NCBI RefSeq assembly: GCF_001598035.1 | Contig: NZ_CP014835.1 | Span: forward strand, 806,001-870,000 | Source: Streptococcus halotolerans | GTDB taxonomy: Bacteria; Bacillota; Bacilli; Lactobacillales; Streptococcaceae | Length of the DNA: 64,000 nucleotides | Direction: 5' to 3' | Part shown: in pieces, positions 18,369 through 28,590 of the stretch | Numbering within the stretch: the stretch's first letter is position 1 | Layout: every line of letters begins with the position of its first letter | The notes under the pieces: model-generated | What the model was told of the DNA's origin: nothing | The model's database searches: none | The model's input: only the letters and a program-made list of their open reading frames with translations | Made by a program: the position numbers and the translations under genes

Positions 18369-20144
18369 CTATTCTATGCTTCTTTTCTGTGCAATAAGTG
18401 CTTCTAAGGCGGCAAGTGCACTTTCTTGATCACCTTGATTACTAGTATCTTTAATCAATTGACTTTGTTTGCGCATATCATTTTGCGCTAACAAACGATC
18501 ACGATGTCTCTCCAAATCAGAAATTTCATTGTCCCCAAGCTCTTCTGGTAACTGCTCCTCTAGAACTTGATAATAAGCCTGTTGTACCGTTTCTGATTCC
18601 CCAGACAATTCATAAGATGTAATCTCTCCATTAGTTACTAGCAGTTGATACAATTCAGCTAGTTCTGGGGTATTAAATTGAAAATCTTGTCTCAACTTAA
18701 AGTCATTTAAAATCACTGGATGAAAAAGCATCCGATGAAAGAGATGATTTTCAGTCTTTCTAAGGGCAGTCACCTGTTTGACAATCGGCATATCAATATA
18801 GACTGGTTCAACTACTTGTGATGGAACCATATCTTGCCGCAAGGAGAGGCGACGATTATTAACCGACTGTTCAACCTGATGATAATCAAAATCTGGAAGA
18901 AGGTCCGCCACTTTATTGATGTAGGTGTTTTGAGCCGTTATTGACGGCTCTTTGGCAATGACATCAGCAATCTTTTCGACATAAGCAATTTGGCTTTGAA
19001 GGTTGTCAATATTCTCAGGCAATAGGTAATGCATCCAAAACTCTACCTGACTAATGCGAGATTTGTCTAGTAGGCTAGCTAACTCATCTGCTGAGGTAGA
19101 TTTCAAATACTCATCTGGGTCCATTCCCTGAGGCATTTTGACAATATCTACGGAAAATTGAGAAAGGATTTCTAACGATTTGGCGATAGCGTTTTGCCCT
19201 GCAGCATCACCATCATATGTTAATACAATCTTTTTGGTAAATTGACTCAAGTGACTCACATGTTCCTGCGTCAAAGCTGTTCCCATAGACGCAACCGCAT
19301 TTACCACACCTGCTCGATAAGCTGCAATCACATCCATGAACCCTTCCATAAGATAGACTTCGCGTTTTTTAGCAATCACTGGTTTAGCCTGATCCAGATG
19401 GTAAAATTCGTAAGATTTATTAAATATTGGAGTTGAACGCGTGTTTTTATATTTTGCTTGATGCCTTTCTTTAGCTTGCTCTGACCAAATGCGACCAGAA
19501 AAGCCAATCACTTTTCCTTGGTCATTCGTAAGAGCAAACATAATCCTATTTTGAAATGCATCGTAGATACGATTTGATTCTTCAGATAAGTTAAAGAGAC
19601 CTGAAGCTAAAATAGTCTCCTCATCATATTTATTCGATAAAGATTTGAATAAATAATCAGGTTCTTCAGGAGATAGTCCAATTTGAAAATGTTTAATTAG
19701 ATCATCCGTTAGTCCTCTATCGTATAAATACTGTCGCGCCGCCTCTCCTTGCTTGGTAGTCATTAAGACTGCTTGGAAGAATTTATTAGCATCAGCATTT
19801 ATTTGAAAGAGTGGTTCATGAGGATGTCTATTTTGATGATAGTTGGTTTGAGTCACTTGAATTGACATTCCCAAACGTTCAGCCAAAACAGAGGCAGCTT
19901 CTTTAAAAGGAATTTGTCTATACTCTTCCAGAAATTTAAAAACGTCACCGGATTTTCCACAACCGAAGCAATGGTAGAATTGCTTATCTTCGATAACGTT
20001 AAATGATGGCGTTTTTTCCTTATGAAAGGGACAGAGTCCCAGGTGGTTATGTCCTGCTTTTGAAAGAGCTACAACCTCTCCGATAATATCTACAATATTG
20101 GTTTCCTGCTTGATTTTAGCAATGGTTTCTTTATCCAAAATCAC
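18369..20144 (-). CDS. dnaG: DNA primase
   Basis: Primase makes RNA primers for the replication fork. Visible are the zinc-binding domain ([11 protein letters not shown] with CFGCG), the catalytic TOPRIM core ([14 protein letters not shown] with Glu, then [10 protein letters not shown] with the Asp pair) and a C-terminal helicase-binding part. The frame is open to 20168. GGAGGTGA lies seven bases before a GTG at 20144, so I start there (591 residues); the earlier codons would place the ribosome site inside the gene. It is first in the dnaG-rpoD operon. Confidence 0.96.
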   Translation of the reverse strand: MILDKETIAKIKQETNIVDIIGEVVALSKAGHNHLGLCPFHKEKTPSFNVIEDKQFYHCFGCGKSGDVFKFLEEYRQIPFKEAASVLAERLGMSIQVTQTNYHQNRHPHEPLFQINADANKFFQAVLMTTKQGEAARQYLYDRGLTDDLIKHFQIGLSPEEPDYLFKSLSNKYDEETILASGLFNLSEESNRIYDAFQNRIMFALTNDQGKVIGFSGRIWSEQAKERHQAKYKNTRSTPIFNKSYEFYHLDQAKPVIAKKREVYLMEGFMDVIAAYRAGVVNAVASMGTALTQEHVSHLSQFTKKIVLTYDGDAAGQNAIAKSLEILSQFSVDIVKMPQGMDPDEYLKSTSADELASLLDKSRISQVEFWMHYLLPENIDNLQSQIAYVEKIADVIAKEPSITAQNTYINKVADLLPDFDYHQVEQSVNNRRLSLRQDMVPSQVVEPVYIDMPIVKQVTALRKTENHLFHRMLFHPVILNDFKLRQDFQFNTPELAELYQLLVTNGEITSYELSGESETVQQAYYQVLEEQLPEELGDNEISDLERHRDRLLAQNDMRKQSQLIKDTSNQGDQESALAALEALIAQKRSIE

Positions 20145-20184
20145 AACATCACCTCCACAAAAATCCAATTTTGCCTTACGTTAC

Positions 20185-20213
20185 ATTATAACATTATCAA
20201 TATCACGTGTAAA
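20185..20213 (-). promoter_or_regulatory. Sigma-70 promoter of dnaG-rpoD
   Basis: On the minus strand TTTACA (20208-20213) is followed after 17 bp by TATAAT (20185-20190), about 40 bp before the chosen GTG of dnaG. Confidence 0.75.
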
Positions 20214-20231
20214 ATAAAAAATTCAAATTCC

Positions 20232-20260
20232 TTGCTCCTAATCTTTCTTTATTGTATAAT
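20232..20260 (+). promoter_or_regulatory. Sigma-70 promoter of mscL
   Basis: TTGCTC (20232-20237), a 17-bp spacer and TATAAT (20255-20260) precede mscL. It is divergent from the dnaG promoter, with the two -35 boxes less than 20 bp apart. Confidence 0.7.
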
Positions 20261-20287
20261 AAAGTCTAATAGAGAAAGGAATTGAAT

Positions 20288-20659
20288 ATGCTTAAAGAAT
20301 TAAAAGCTTTTTTGTTTAAAGGAAATGTCCTTGACTTGGCTGTTGCTGTTATCTTTGGTGCTGCATTTGGTGCCATCATCACTTCATTGGTAGAAGATAT
20401 CATCACTCCTCTTTTATTGAACCCTGTTTTAAAAGCAGTCGGTGCAGAACGTATCGCTGAATTGACATGGAATGGTATTGCTTACGGTAGCTTCTTGAGT
20501 GCTGTACTTAACTTCTTAATTGTTGGTACTATTCTCTTCTTTATTGTTAAAGCTGCAAGTAAATTCATGCCAAAACAAGAAGAAGTTGTCGAAGAAGTTG
20601 CACCTTCAAATGAAGAGCTTCTTCTTACAGAAATCCGCGACCTTTTAGCTCGTAAATAA
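20288..20659 (+). CDS. mscL: Large-conductance mechanosensitive channel
   Basis: This 123-residue protein forms the pentameric membrane valve that releases solutes on osmotic downshock. It has the N-terminal amphipathic segment (LKELKAFLFKGNVLDLAVAV), TM1 with glycines (VIFGAAFGAIITSLV), TM2 (LSAVLNFLIVGTILFFIV) and a charged cytoplasmic helix. An upstream in-frame TTG at 20282 exists, but AAGGA at 20276-20280 is correctly spaced for the ATG at 20288. It is monocistronic, divergent from dnaG. Confidence 0.96.
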   Translation: MLKELKAFLFKGNVLDLAVAVIFGAAFGAIITSLVEDIITPLLLNPVLKAVGAERIAELTWNGIAYGSFLSAVLNFLIVGTILFFIVKAASKFMPKQEEVVEEVAPSNEELLLTEIRDLLARK

Positions 20660-20673
20660 GAGAGACTTCTCTC

Positions 20674-20705
20674 AAAAAAGCAGGTGTTAGGCACTGCTTT
20701 TTTTT
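20674..20705 (+). terminator. Terminator of mscL
   Basis: AAAAAAGCAG pairs with CTGCTTTTTT around GTGTTAGGCA, and an uninterrupted T-run follows. Confidence 0.8.
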
Positions 20706-20930
20706 GATTCGTTGAAACTTTTGTTTTTAAACACTTACAAAACTAAGTATTCAAGATTAGGACCATGAAACAGCTCATACCAATATTATATCGTTGTTAT
20801 ACTTTTTCATTTTGTTGAGCGATATCTGCTTTGTCATAACAATCTTAGACAATCTTTTTCACTATAAATTCAAATCCTTATCTATCAACCATTGCTTTCT
20901 GGCTCTAAAGAAAAAGATACGATAATCATG

Positions 20931-21664
20931 ACCACCCGTCTAACAGGTGGTTTGAACCGAGGCTATAAGCCCATATTACCAGCCAGCTCCTAAAGGCGCT
21001 GGCTTTCACTTTGTTCAAACTTCACTGCTCTTGACCCGTCACTAGCCTCTCAAAGAGGCAGCGGTACTACTTGCCACTATCCCTAAAGGGAGCTTCATAC
21101 TCTTTTACACTCAACTTATCTAGTGCTATATCATGCTTCTCTTGATCTTGAATATATTTCTTTATCGTGGCTTCATTGAGACCAACCGTACTCACGTAAT
21201 ATCCCTCTGCCCAAAAATGGCGGTTCCCAAATTTATAGTTTAAATTGGCGTGTTTATCAAACATCATTAAGGTACTTTTACCTTTTAAGTATCCCATGAA
21301 ACTTGATACACTTATTCGTAGTGGGATGCTCACTAGCATATGAATAGGGTCTGGCATCAGGTGTCGTTCTATAATTTCCACCCCCTTATAAGTGCATAGT
21401 CGACGAAATATCTCACCCAAACTGCTTCTATATTGATTATAAGTGACTTTTCGTCTATACTTAGGGGTAAACACAATGTGATATTTACACATCCATTTTG
21501 TGTGTGATAAACTATGTGCCTTTTGTGCCATATCATTATCTCCTTTCGCTTTACAGTAGGTTTGAACACCTTTATTGTATCGCGTTTGGAGATTTTTTTG
21601 TATAACAGTCGACGCGCACCCGCATAGCGGGTGGTTTATTTGTCTCGCACCTATCGGAGCGAGA
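20931..21664 (-). mobile_element. IS200/IS605-family element (single tnpA)
   Basis: A single TnpA gene is flanked by subterminal hairpins instead of inverted repeats. On the left, ACCACC/GGTGGT lies at 20931-20951 and AGCCAGC/GCTGGCT at 20981-21004. On the right, CACCCGC/GCGGGTG lies at 21617-21633 and TCTCGC/GCGAGA at 21643-21664. Cleavage-site ends cannot be set without a second copy, so the limits are approximate. The segment 20706-20930, between the mscL terminator and the element, shows no gene. Confidence 0.7.
21067..21531 (-). CDS. tnpA: IS200-like TnpA transposase, HUH motif altered
   Basis: At 154 residues it has the usual IS200 TnpA length and layout: KYHIVFTPKYRRK near the start, the metal/HUH strand, FWAEGYYVST, and the catalytic tyrosine helix TIKKYIQDQEKHD. 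The HUH motif should read His-hydrophobic-His, but the codons give M-P-D-P-I-H-M (CCT where CAT is expected). The first histidine is therefore proline. Otherwise the frame is intact. The product probably cannot nick DNA by itself. The region lies between mscL and lepA. Confidence 0.88.
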   Translation of the reverse strand: MAQKAHSLSHTKWMCKYHIVFTPKYRRKVTYNQYRSSLGEIFRRLCTYKGVEIIERHLMPDPIHMLVSIPLRISVSSFMGYLKGKSTLMMFDKHANLNYKFGNRHFWAEGYYVSTVGLNEATIKKYIQDQEKHDIALDKLSVKEYEAPFRDSGK

Positions 21665-21685
21665 CTGGGCTTAAAGCCACATAAA

Positions 21686-21724
21686 TAAAAAATGAATCCT
21701 GATTTTCAGGACTCATTTTTTATT
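21686..21724 (-). terminator. Terminator of lepA
   Basis: An A/T-flanked stem with TCCTGA/TCAGGA at its core lies at the lepA stop codon. On the minus strand it runs into a T-run. Confidence 0.75.
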
Positions 21725-23552
21725 TCTTCTCCTCATCATCCATTGAAAGCACGCTCAAGAAGGCTTCTTGAGGTACTTCAACCGATCCGATGGATTTCAT
21801 GCGTTTTTTACCAGCTTTTTGCTTTTCAAGGAGTTTACGCTTACGGGAAACGTCACCACCGTAACATTTAGCCAAAACATTTTTACGAAGTGCTTTGATA
21901 TCTGTTCGTGCCACAATTTTCTGACCAATTGCTGCTTGGATAGGTACTTCAAATTGTTGCCGAGGAATGATTTTTTTCAACTTGTCCACAATTACTTTCC
22001 CACGCTCATAGGCAAATTCTTTATGAACAATAAAGCTGAGGGCATCAACTTTATCACCATTAAGTAAGATATCCATTTTAACCAATTGCGAGCGACGATA
22101 TTCAGAAATATCGTAATCAAAACTAGCATAGCCACGAGTTGACGATTTTAATTTATCAAAGAAATCAAAGACAATCTCAGCCAGTGGAATCTGATAGATA
22201 ACATTGACACGATTATCATCAATGTATTCCATAGTTTCAAAGTCACCACGTTTACGCTGGGCCAACTCCATCACAGCACCAACATACTCCTGTGGCACCA
22301 TAATTTGTGCTTTGACATACGGCTCTTCGATAGAATCGATACGCGTAGGTTCAGGAAAATCAGAAGGATTTGATACTTCTAAAATTTCCCCATCTGTCGT
22401 ATTAATATTATAAACAACCGATGGAGCTGTCATAATTAAATCGATATTAAACTCGCGTTCTAAACGCTCCTGAATCACATCCATATGAAGTAAGCCTAGG
22501 AATCCACAACGAAAACCAAATCCTAATGCCTGAGATGTTTCAGGTTCAAATTGCAGACTAGCATCATTCAATTGAAGCTTCTCCAGCGCTTCACGCAAAT
22601 CATTATATTTATTGGATTCAATCGGATAGAGACCTGCAAATACCATTGAATTCATTTGTTTGTAACCAGATAAAGGCTCACTTGCTGGATTATCAGCCAA
22701 GGTGATAGTATCACCAACACGAGTGTCGGCCACTGTTTTTATTGATGCTGCAATGTAGCCAACATCTCCGGTTGCTAAATAATCACGACCAACAGCTTTA
22801 GGTGTAAATATCCCCACTTCGGTTACATCAAATGTTTTACCATTTGACATGAGTTGAATCTTGTCGCCTGGCTTAACCATACCGTTAGTCACACGCACTT
22901 GAAGGATGACTCCGCGATAAGCATCATAAACAGAGTCAAAAATAAGCGCTTGAAGAGGTGCTTCGATATCCCCAGCTGGTGCAGGAACCTTTTCCACGAT
23001 CTGTTCAAGAATCTCATCAATACCAATCCCAGCTTTAGCAGATGCCAAAACAGCATCCGATGCATCAAGACCAATAACATCTTCCACTTCTGTTCGCACA
23101 CGTTCAGGATCTGCCGCTGGAAGGTCAATCTTATTGATAACAGGCATGATTTCCAAGTCGTTATCTAAAGCCAAATAGACATTAGCAAGTGTCTGAGCCT
23201 CGATACCTTGAGCCGCATCAACAACCAAAATAGCTCCCTCGCAAGCTGCTAAGGAACGTGATACCTCATAGGTAAAGTCAACGTGTCCAGGTGTGTCAAT
23301 CAAGTGAAAAATATAAGTTTCACCATCTTTTGCCGTGTAGTTGAGCTCAATAGCATTCAGTTTGATAGTGATACCACGTTCACGTTCCAAGTCCATGCTA
23401 TCAAGTAATTGCGCCTGCATTTCACGACTAGAAACAGTCTCAGTTTTTTCCAATATACGGTCTGCTAGCGTCGATTTCCCATGATCGATATGGGCAATAA
23501 TGGAAAAGTTACGAATCTTCTCCTGACGTTTTTTTAATTCTTCGATATTCAT
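21720..23552 (-). CDS. lepA: Elongation factor 4 (back-translocating GTPase LepA)
   Basis: This 610-residue ribosome-binding GTPase has all G motifs: AHIDHGKST (G1), RERGITI (G2), DTPGHVDF (G3), NKIDLP (G4) and a SAKAG loop (G5). EF-G-like domains II, III and V and the LepA-specific C-terminus ([20 protein letters not shown]) follow. The ATG at 23552 follows AGGAT. It is monocistronic, with a terminator at its end. The 23553-23840 gap upstream shows only the promoter region and the rplT terminator. Confidence 0.97.
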   Translation of the reverse strand: MNIEELKKRQEKIRNFSIIAHIDHGKSTLADRILEKTETVSSREMQAQLLDSMDLERERGITIKLNAIELNYTAKDGETYIFHLIDTPGHVDFTYEVSRSLAACEGAILVVDAAQGIEAQTLANVYLALDNDLEIMPVINKIDLPAADPERVRTEVEDVIGLDASDAVLASAKAGIGIDEILEQIVEKVPAPAGDIEAPLQALIFDSVYDAYRGVILQVRVTNGMVKPGDKIQLMSNGKTFDVTEVGIFTPKAVGRDYLATGDVGYIAASIKTVADTRVGDTITLADNPASEPLSGYKQMNSMVFAGLYPIESNKYNDLREALEKLQLNDASLQFEPETSQALGFGFRCGFLGLLHMDVIQERLEREFNIDLIMTAPSVVYNINTTDGEILEVSNPSDFPEPTRIDSIEEPYVKAQIMVPQEYVGAVMELAQRKRGDFETMEYIDDNRVNVIYQIPLAEIVFDFFDKLKSSTRGYASFDYDISEYRRSQLVKMDILLNGDKVDALSFIVHKEFAYERGKVIVDKLKKIIPRQQFEVPIQAAIGQKIVARTDIKALRKNVLAKCYGGDVSRKRKLLEKQKAGKKRMKSIGSVEVPQEAFLSVLSMDDEEKK

Positions 23553-23779
23553 CTTTTTATCCTATGTTATTTAATGGTTACCCCTTATTATAGCAAAAAG
23601 TAAGACTAAGAAAAAGAACAAGTTCATTTATCTCGCTCTATTCGTAAAAAACTAGTTTAAATTATCCAATAGTTTTCATGGCTACAGGACAACATGCTCT
23701 CTTAAGACGTTTTAAATGATTAAACCTCATAATTCGCCTTCTTCTCGCTTTTTTATTTGAAATCTCACGGGATAGAACG

Positions 23780-23816
23780 ACAAAATAAAACGACGCCTTA
23801 TCATTTTAGGGCGCCG
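23780..23816 (-). terminator. Terminator of infC-rpmI-rplT
   Basis: On the minus strand GGCGCC and GGCGTC (23810-23815 and 23792-23797) form a six-pair stem followed by GTTTTATTTTG. Confidence 0.65.
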
Positions 23817-23840
23817 GATTAATCAATTTATTAAAGCTGA

Positions 23841-24200
23841 TTATTTACCAAGTTTTGCTTTAGCAGCATCTGCAAGAGCTGTGAAGGCTGCTGCATCATT
23901 AACAGCTAAATCAGCAAGCATTTTACGGTTAACTTCAATTTCAGCCAATTTCAAACCATGCATCAATTGTGAGTATGACAAACCGTTCATACGAGCAGCC
24001 GCATTGATACGTGTGATCCAAAGTTTACGGAAATCACGTTTTTTCTGACGACGGTCACGATATGCATAGTAATAAGAATTCATTACTTGCTCTTTTGCAG
24101 TACGGAACAAGATGTGTTTTGCTCCATAGTAACCTTTAGCTAATTTTAAAACACGTTTACGACGTTTGCGTGATACAACGCCACCTTTAACACGAGCCAT
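23841..24200 (-). CDS. rplT: 50S ribosomal protein L20
   Basis: The 119-residue product is basic, begins [19 protein letters not shown] and contains [13 protein letters not shown] and [15 protein letters not shown], standard for L20. L20 is needed for early 50S assembly and often represses its own operon by binding the leader. It is the last gene of infC-rpmI-rplT. Confidence 0.98.
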   Translation of the reverse strand: MARVKGGVVSRKRRKRVLKLAKGYYGAKHILFRTAKEQVMNSYYYAYRDRRQKKRDFRKLWITRINAAARMNGLSYSQLMHGLKLAEIEVNRKMLADLAVNDAAAFTALADAAKAKLGK

Positions 24201-24254
24201 TTATATTTTCCTCCGAATAATTCTGAATAATACTATTAATGTTTACAGACCTAA

Positions 24255-24455
24255 TTATTTAAGGCGAGTAAGCATTGCTTTGATACGTTTGAAATCTCCA
24301 GCGTTAACCATTGACGCTTTACGAAGATGGCGACGTTGCTTTTTGGTTTTCCCATGGAAGCGGTGAGATGTGAAAGCACGGAAGCGTTTCAATCCGCCTG
24401 AACCTGTACGTTTAAAACGTTTAGCTGATGCGCGGTGTGTTTTTTGTTTTGGCAT
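24255..24455 (-). CDS. rpmI: 50S ribosomal protein L35
   Basis: The 66-residue product begins [20 protein letters not shown] and includes [16 protein letters not shown], typical L35. It lies between infC (gap 35 bp) and rplT (gap 54 bp) in the conserved operon. Confidence 0.98.
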   Translation of the reverse strand: MPKQKTHRASAKRFKRTGSGGLKRFRAFTSHRFHGKTKKQRRHLRKASMVNAGDFKRIKAMLTRLK

Positions 24456-24490
24456 TTTTCTTCTCCTATGGATAAATATAATCTGACAAG

Positions 24491-25012
24491 TTATTTCTTG
24501 TCTGGAATCGGTGCAAGTTGCATGAACATTTGACGACCATCCATTTTTGCTCTTTGCTCAATGATCGCAATATCTTGAGTTGCTTCAGCAAACTCAGCCA
24601 ACACTTTTGCTCCAATCTCTTTATGAGTAATCATACGTCCTTTAAAACGAATAGAGACCTTAACCTTATTTCCTTTTTCAAGAAACTTACGGCCGTTACG
24701 AAGTTTTGTTTCAAAGTCACCTTTATCAATAACAGGACTAAGACGAACTTCTTTTACCGTTATAACGCTTTGTTTTTTACGTTGTTCTTTTTGCTTCTTC
24801 TGATACTCAAATTTGAACTTACCATAGTCCATAATTTTAGCAACAGGCGGAGTGGCTTGTGGTTGGATGAGCACTAAATCAACATTAGCTTGATCTGCAA
24901 TTGATTGAGCTTCTGATAATGGTTTGATACCTAATTGTTCACCTTCAAGACCAACTAAACGAACTTCGCGAACACGAATTTCGTCGTTGATGAATAGATC
25001 TTTTTTAGCTAT
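24491..25012 (-). CDS. infC: Translation initiation factor IF-3
   Basis: IF-3 (about 174 residues) keeps 30S subunits free and proofreads the start codon. It has the N-terminal domain [18 protein letters not shown], the lysine-rich linker ([11 protein letters not shown]) and the C-terminal domain with GKMITH-like GRMITHKE. No ATG fits. A GTG at 25021 lies inside the ribosome site GAGGTGA and so is unlikely to be the start. AUA at 25012, eight bases after GAGG, gives an N-terminus equivalent to AKKDLFIN of relatives. Rare start codons are a known self-control device of infC. The start is inferred. Confidence 0.93.
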   Translation of the reverse strand: MAKKDLFINDEIRVREVRLVGLEGEQLGIKPLSEAQSIADQANVDLVLIQPQATPPVAKIMDYGKFKFEYQKKQKEQRKKQSVITVKEVRLSPVIDKGDFETKLRNGRKFLEKGNKVKVSIRFKGRMITHKEIGAKVLAEFAEATQDIAIIEQRAKMDGRQMFMQLAPIPDKK

Positions 25013-25021
25013 GATCTTCAC

Positions 25022-25166
25022 CTCTTTATTTTTTTAGAGAAAAACAAAACGGACTTGATAAACCAAGCCCGCACACATTATGTTCCTATAAAGAAACTTG
25101 ACATGTAGGGCCAGACAACGTTAGTCGCAAGGCGAGAAGTTCTCACTTCTGCTTTTCTCATTGTTA
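25022..25166 (-). promoter_or_regulatory. L20-type ribosomal protein leader with attenuator
   Basis: The leader runs about 145 nt from the promoter at 25169 to infC. Just before infC the minus strand has CGGGCTTG/CAAGTCCG (25050-25071) followed by TTTTGTTTTT, an intrinsic terminator-like stem. Position and form match L20 leaders, in which L20 binding promotes premature termination. The L20 binding structure itself is not resolved by eye. Confidence 0.65.
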
Positions 25167-25168
25167 CT

Positions 25169-25197
25169 ATCATAACAATTTGATTATCCTTTGTCAA
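25169..25197 (-). promoter_or_regulatory. Promoter of infC operon, overlapping the cmk 3' end
   Basis: TTGACA (25192-25197), a 17-bp spacer and TATGAT (25169-25174) lie on the minus strand. The -35 box lies within the last codons of cmk. Confidence 0.75.
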
Positions 25198-25864
25198 TGA
25201 TTTTCTTCGCTTTTTTTTGAATAAAATCAACAACATCCTCTATTGATATACCAGTTGTGTCGAAGATAATGGCATCATCTGCTGCTTTTAAAGGTGATAC
25301 TTTACGATGACTGTCTTTATAATCACGGGCAGCAATCTCATCTTTTAAGGTTTCAAAATCTGTCATAATGCCTTTTTCTTGATTTTCTTTAAACCTACGT
25401 TCTGCACGCTCTTCAACAGATGCTATTAAAAAGATTTTTAATTCCGCATCTGGTAACACCACTGTCCCAATATCACGTCCATCCATGATAATACCACCTT
25501 GTGCAGCAATCCGTTGTTGCTGAGCGACAAGCTCTTTGCGGACCTCTGGCAAAGCAGACACCCAGGAAACGTTATTAGTCACATCGGGTTGGCGAATGGC
25601 ATCCGTCACATCGATGGTACCTAATAAGACGGTTTGTTGTCCGTTCTCATCTTTACCAAAAGAAATTGGATATTCCGCTAACTTTTCAAGAATATCTGAT
25701 ACTTTGGAATCATCTAATCGATGTTTTAAGGCAAGATAAGTCGCAGAACGGTACATAGCTCCTGTATCAAGATAAGTATAGCCAAGATTACGAGCAATAA
25801 TCTTGGCTACTGTACTTTTACCACTTGAAGCAGGGCCATCAATAGCAATTTTAATAGCTTTCAT
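25184..25864 (-). CDS. cmk: Cytidylate kinase
   Basis: The enzyme phosphorylates CMP/dCMP to the diphosphates. It has P-loop [10 protein letters not shown] (residues 8-17), [24 protein letters not shown] and [13 protein letters not shown], all standard CMP-kinase motifs. The frame runs to 25918, but the ATG at 25864 follows AGAGGAC and gives the usual 226 residues. It is downstream of the LysM protein gene (gap 19 bp), probably in one operon. Confidence 0.97.
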   Translation of the reverse strand: MKAIKIAIDGPASSGKSTVAKIIARNLGYTYLDTGAMYRSATYLALKHRLDDSKVSDILEKLAEYPISFGKDENGQQTVLLGTIDVTDAIRQPDVTNNVSWVSALPEVRKELVAQQQRIAAQGGIIMDGRDIGTVVLPDAELKIFLIASVEERAERRFKENQEKGIMTDFETLKDEIAARDYKDSHRKVSPLKAADDAIIFDTTGISIEDVVDFIQKKAKKIIDKG

Positions 25865-25883
25865 GATGTCCTCTTTTTCTATT

Positions 25884-26516
25884 CTAGTTGATGTTAACCT
25901 GATCACCTGGATTAGCATACCAGTAACCCATAGTCATATTTTGTGGATTTAAGGCTTGTAATTGTTCGATCGAAATACCTGCTCGAGCTGCAATGGAAGC
26001 AGCACCTTCTCCAGCTTGGACAACAATTGTTTGGCCGCCTGTAGAAGGTTCCGTTGACGGTGTCGTTTCTTCTGTCACAGTTGTTGATGAACTCATGGCA
26101 GTTTCTGATGATGACGTTGCAGAACTAGACGCTTTGGCTGAAGAATTTTTAGATTTTTCCTTTTTAGAAGCTTTGGAAGCTGCTTTCTTTTTAGACTTCT
26201 TCGCATCTGCTTTGGATGATTTAGCTTTTTTATCAGACTCAGATTTGGCTTTAGAAGTCTTTGCTTCTTTTTCTTCTTTTGCTTTAGATTGTGACGAGCG
26301 GTAGAAACCAGACGTTGCTTTTGCTTCATCACTGCCACCATTAGAAGTATAGAAAACAACAATCAAAATACCTACAACAATTAAGAAAAAGACACTAAGA
26401 AGGCCTGTCAATAGGGGAGTGCTTAACAAACCACTATTTTTTTCCTTCCGAGACGTTTGCCTGCCACTGTCCTTTTTATTTTCGAAAATCTTCGATTCCC
26501 ATGGTTTCTTAGCCAT
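25884..26516 (-). CDS. SAG1386/EF1546-type membrane-anchored LysM protein
   Basis: The 210-residue protein has a short cytoplasmic start, one membrane helix (about 33-55, [18 protein letters not shown]), an extremely Lys/Ser/Ala-rich linker (about 68-145), a Ser/Thr segment and a C-terminal LysM domain (about 163-210, [17 protein letters not shown]...NPGDQVNIN). LysM binds peptidoglycan GlcNAc, so it sits on the outer face and touches the wall. The exact function is unknown. It is upstream of cmk and divergent from the ferredoxin gene. Confidence 0.87.
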   Translation of the reverse strand: MAKKPWESKIFENKKDSGRQTSRKEKNSGLLSTPLLTGLLSVFFLIVVGILIVVFYTSNGGSDEAKATSGFYRSSQSKAKEEKEAKTSKAKSESDKKAKSSKADAKKSKKKAASKASKKEKSKNSSAKASSSATSSSETAMSSSTTVTEETTPSTEPSTGGQTIVVQAGEGAASIAARAGISIEQLQALNPQNMTMGYWYANPGDQVNIN

Positions 26517-26561
26517 GATTTCCCCCTTGTTAAATAAATTAAATCATATTACAATAATACT

Positions 26562-26756
26562 ATGAAAGTATCACTTATTCCAGAAAAATGTATCGCCTGC
26601 GGCCTTTGTCAGACCTATTCTAATGCTTTTGATTACCACGACGATGGCATCGTTAAATTTACAGATAGCGATGAGTTAGTAGCTGTGTTCCCAGATAATG
26701 ATCTTGCTACATTAGAAGCTGTAAAACATTGTCCAACTAAGGCTCTAATACTTTAG
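26562..26756 (+). CDS. Single-cluster [4Fe-4S] ferredoxin
   Basis: This 64-residue electron carrier has C10-x2-C13-x2-C16 (CIACGLC) and a distal C57 (HCPTKA), the ligand set of one 4Fe-4S cluster. It is acidic, like most ferredoxins. Its last 20 bp overlap the 3' end of the convergent ebsA gene. Confidence 0.92.
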   Translation: MKVSLIPEKCIACGLCQTYSNAFDYHDDGIVKFTDSDELVAVFPDNDLATLEAVKHCPTKALIL

Positions 26757-27234
26757 GAGTTTTTTCATTTTTGTATGCTTCAAAATAATCTAACTCAATA
26801 AAATTATCCATTAATTCAACTTCTCCTTTAAAGTAAGGATGAACAGCCAAAGCATCTAAAAAATATTTTTTAGGCCATTTACGCATATAAAATATGCGTT
26901 TTTTTGCGTCACCATAAAATATCAAGGTAATGCTTAATTTAGTTACTTCAATCTTTTTTATATTAGAAATCTTAACATTTTGTGGTTTGAAAACATCCAT
27001 AGATACAATTTTCAATTGATCTTCTTCTCCGATAACGAAGAAACGGTGCAACCCAAATCCCAATAGTACCAAAAATAAGGCAAAGGATAAAAAGAAAGTC
27101 ACAGGTATTTTCGTCCGCTCAAACAGCAAGGATAGCCCTATAAAAATTGGCGCAATCGTCAATGACCAGTAAATTAAAAGCCACGAGAGCTCAGGTTGCC
27201 AATGGTATCTTATTTTACCAAAAATTTTAATCAT
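26737..27234 (-). CDS. ebsA: EbsA-family membrane protein
   Basis: The 165-residue protein has two N-terminal membrane helices (about 16-38 and 44-66) and a soluble C-terminal part with IFYMRKWPKKYFLDAL. Layout and place next to the ferredoxin and pepT match the streptococcal EbsA family. The family name comes from an enterococcal pheromone-response locus and says little about function. It is convergent with, and overlaps, the ferredoxin gene. Confidence 0.8.
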   Translation of the reverse strand: MIKIFGKIRYHWQPELSWLLIYWSLTIAPIFIGLSLLFERTKIPVTFFLSFALFLVLLGFGLHRFFVIGEEDQLKIVSMDVFKPQNVKISNIKKIEVTKLSITLIFYGDAKKRIFYMRKWPKKYFLDALAVHPYFKGEVELMDNFIELDYFEAYKNEKTPKVLEP

Positions 27235-27287
27235 AAATGGTAACCCCCAAGCTTATTCTACCATACTTCCAGCAATCTTTCAAAAAG

Positions 27288-28514
27288 CTAGTTGACATAG
27301 CTCGATATTCCGATAATAACATCAACAGCTTTCTCCATAGTTTGAAGACTGACAAATTCAAAACGCCCATGCATGTTTTCTCCGCCAGCAAAAATATTAG
27401 GAGTTGGGATTCCCATGAAGGAAATCTTAGAGCCATCTGTTCCACCACGAATAGGTTCAATAATTGGTTTAATATCAAGATTTTCCATCACTTCTTTAGC
27501 AAGATTAATGGGGGTCATATCTTTTTCGATTACCTGACGCATATTATAGTACTGATCTTTCAAACTAACAAGAACACGCTCTTCCCCAAAATCTTCATTC
27601 ATTTTTGAAGCAATATCTATCATTAATTGCTTCCGCGCTTCAAAGGATTCAGTCTCAAAATCACGGATAATATAGGAACTATGAGCTTCTTCAACTGTAC
27701 CATCAAATCCGTGAAGGTGATAGAAGCCTTGGTAACCTTCGGTTAATTCTGGACGATCTGATTCTGGAAGAGCATTGTGAAAATCAATCGCCAGTTGAAA
27801 AGCATTCACCATCTGATTCTTAGCAGTCCCTGGATGGACATTTCGTCCTTTAAACGTAATATCAGCTGCAGCTGCACTAAATGTCTCAAATTGTAACTCT
27901 CCAAGTGGTCCACCATCAACCGTGTAGGCAAAGTCTACATCAAAATCATCAATATCGAACTTATCAGCACCAACACCAATTTCCTCGTCTGGCCCGAAGC
28001 CAACGCGTATTTCACCGTGTTCGATTTCTGGATGGCTTGTAAAATACTCGATAGCAGTCATGATTTCAGCTATCCCAGATTTATCATCAGCTCCTAAAAG
28101 GGTCGTTCCATCTGTTGTGATTAACGTTTGACCATGGTAATTCTTTAAATTAGGAAAATCAATTGGCGACAACTGAAATCCTGAATCTCCTAATGGAATG
28201 TCAGAACCATCATAATTCTCAATAATTTGAGGCTTAATCCCTTCTGCATTAAAATCAGCTGTGTCAATATGTGAAATATAACCAATTTTATAGTTGAACT
28301 TATCAGAATTAGCTGGCAGAGTTCCTACAATATAACCATTTGATTCTAAATAATGAACATTTTGTAAACCAATTTTTTCCATCTCAGGCTTTAAAACGGT
28401 TAACGCAAAATCAACTTGACTCTGCGTACTTGGTGTTGAATGACTAGATTCATCACTACGTGTATTAATCTTTACGTATGTTAAAAAGCGTTCTAAAAGA
28501 TTTGGATAAGACAT
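27288..28514 (-). CDS. pepT: Peptidase T (tripeptide aminopeptidase)
   Basis: This 408-residue M20 metallopeptidase removes the N-terminal residue from tripeptides in the cytosol. Two-zinc site motifs are visible: [36 protein letters not shown] and the late HGRFEFV. The ATG at 28514 follows AGAGG. A TGGTATAAT extended -10 on the minus strand lies about 35 bp upstream, directly after the amidase terminator. Confidence 0.96.
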   Translation of the reverse strand: MSYPNLLERFLTYVKINTRSDESSHSTPSTQSQVDFALTVLKPEMEKIGLQNVHYLESNGYIVGTLPANSDKFNYKIGYISHIDTADFNAEGIKPQIIENYDGSDIPLGDSGFQLSPIDFPNLKNYHGQTLITTDGTTLLGADDKSGIAEIMTAIEYFTSHPEIEHGEIRVGFGPDEEIGVGADKFDIDDFDVDFAYTVDGGPLGELQFETFSAAAADITFKGRNVHPGTAKNQMVNAFQLAIDFHNALPESDRPELTEGYQGFYHLHGFDGTVEEAHSSYIIRDFETESFEARKQLMIDIASKMNEDFGEERVLVSLKDQYYNMRQVIEKDMTPINLAKEVMENLDIKPIIEPIRGGTDGSKISFMGIPTPNIFAGGENMHGRFEFVSLQTMEKAVDVIIGISSYVN

Positions 28515-28552
28515 AAACGTACCTCTTCTCTATTATCTTCACTGATTATACC

Positions 28553-28582
28553 AAAAAATCCACTCCAGCGAGTAGATTTTTT
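28553..28582 (-). terminator. Terminator of the ChW amidase gene
   Basis: AAAAAATC...ACTC pairs with GAGT...GATTTTTT just beyond the amidase stop, giving a T-run on the minus strand. Confidence 0.75.
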
Positions 28583-28590
28583 AATTTTTA

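Noticed and set aside
26093..26362. Lys-rich 89-codon frame within the LysM gene
   Set aside because: It is an out-of-frame reading of the Lys/Ser-rich linker.
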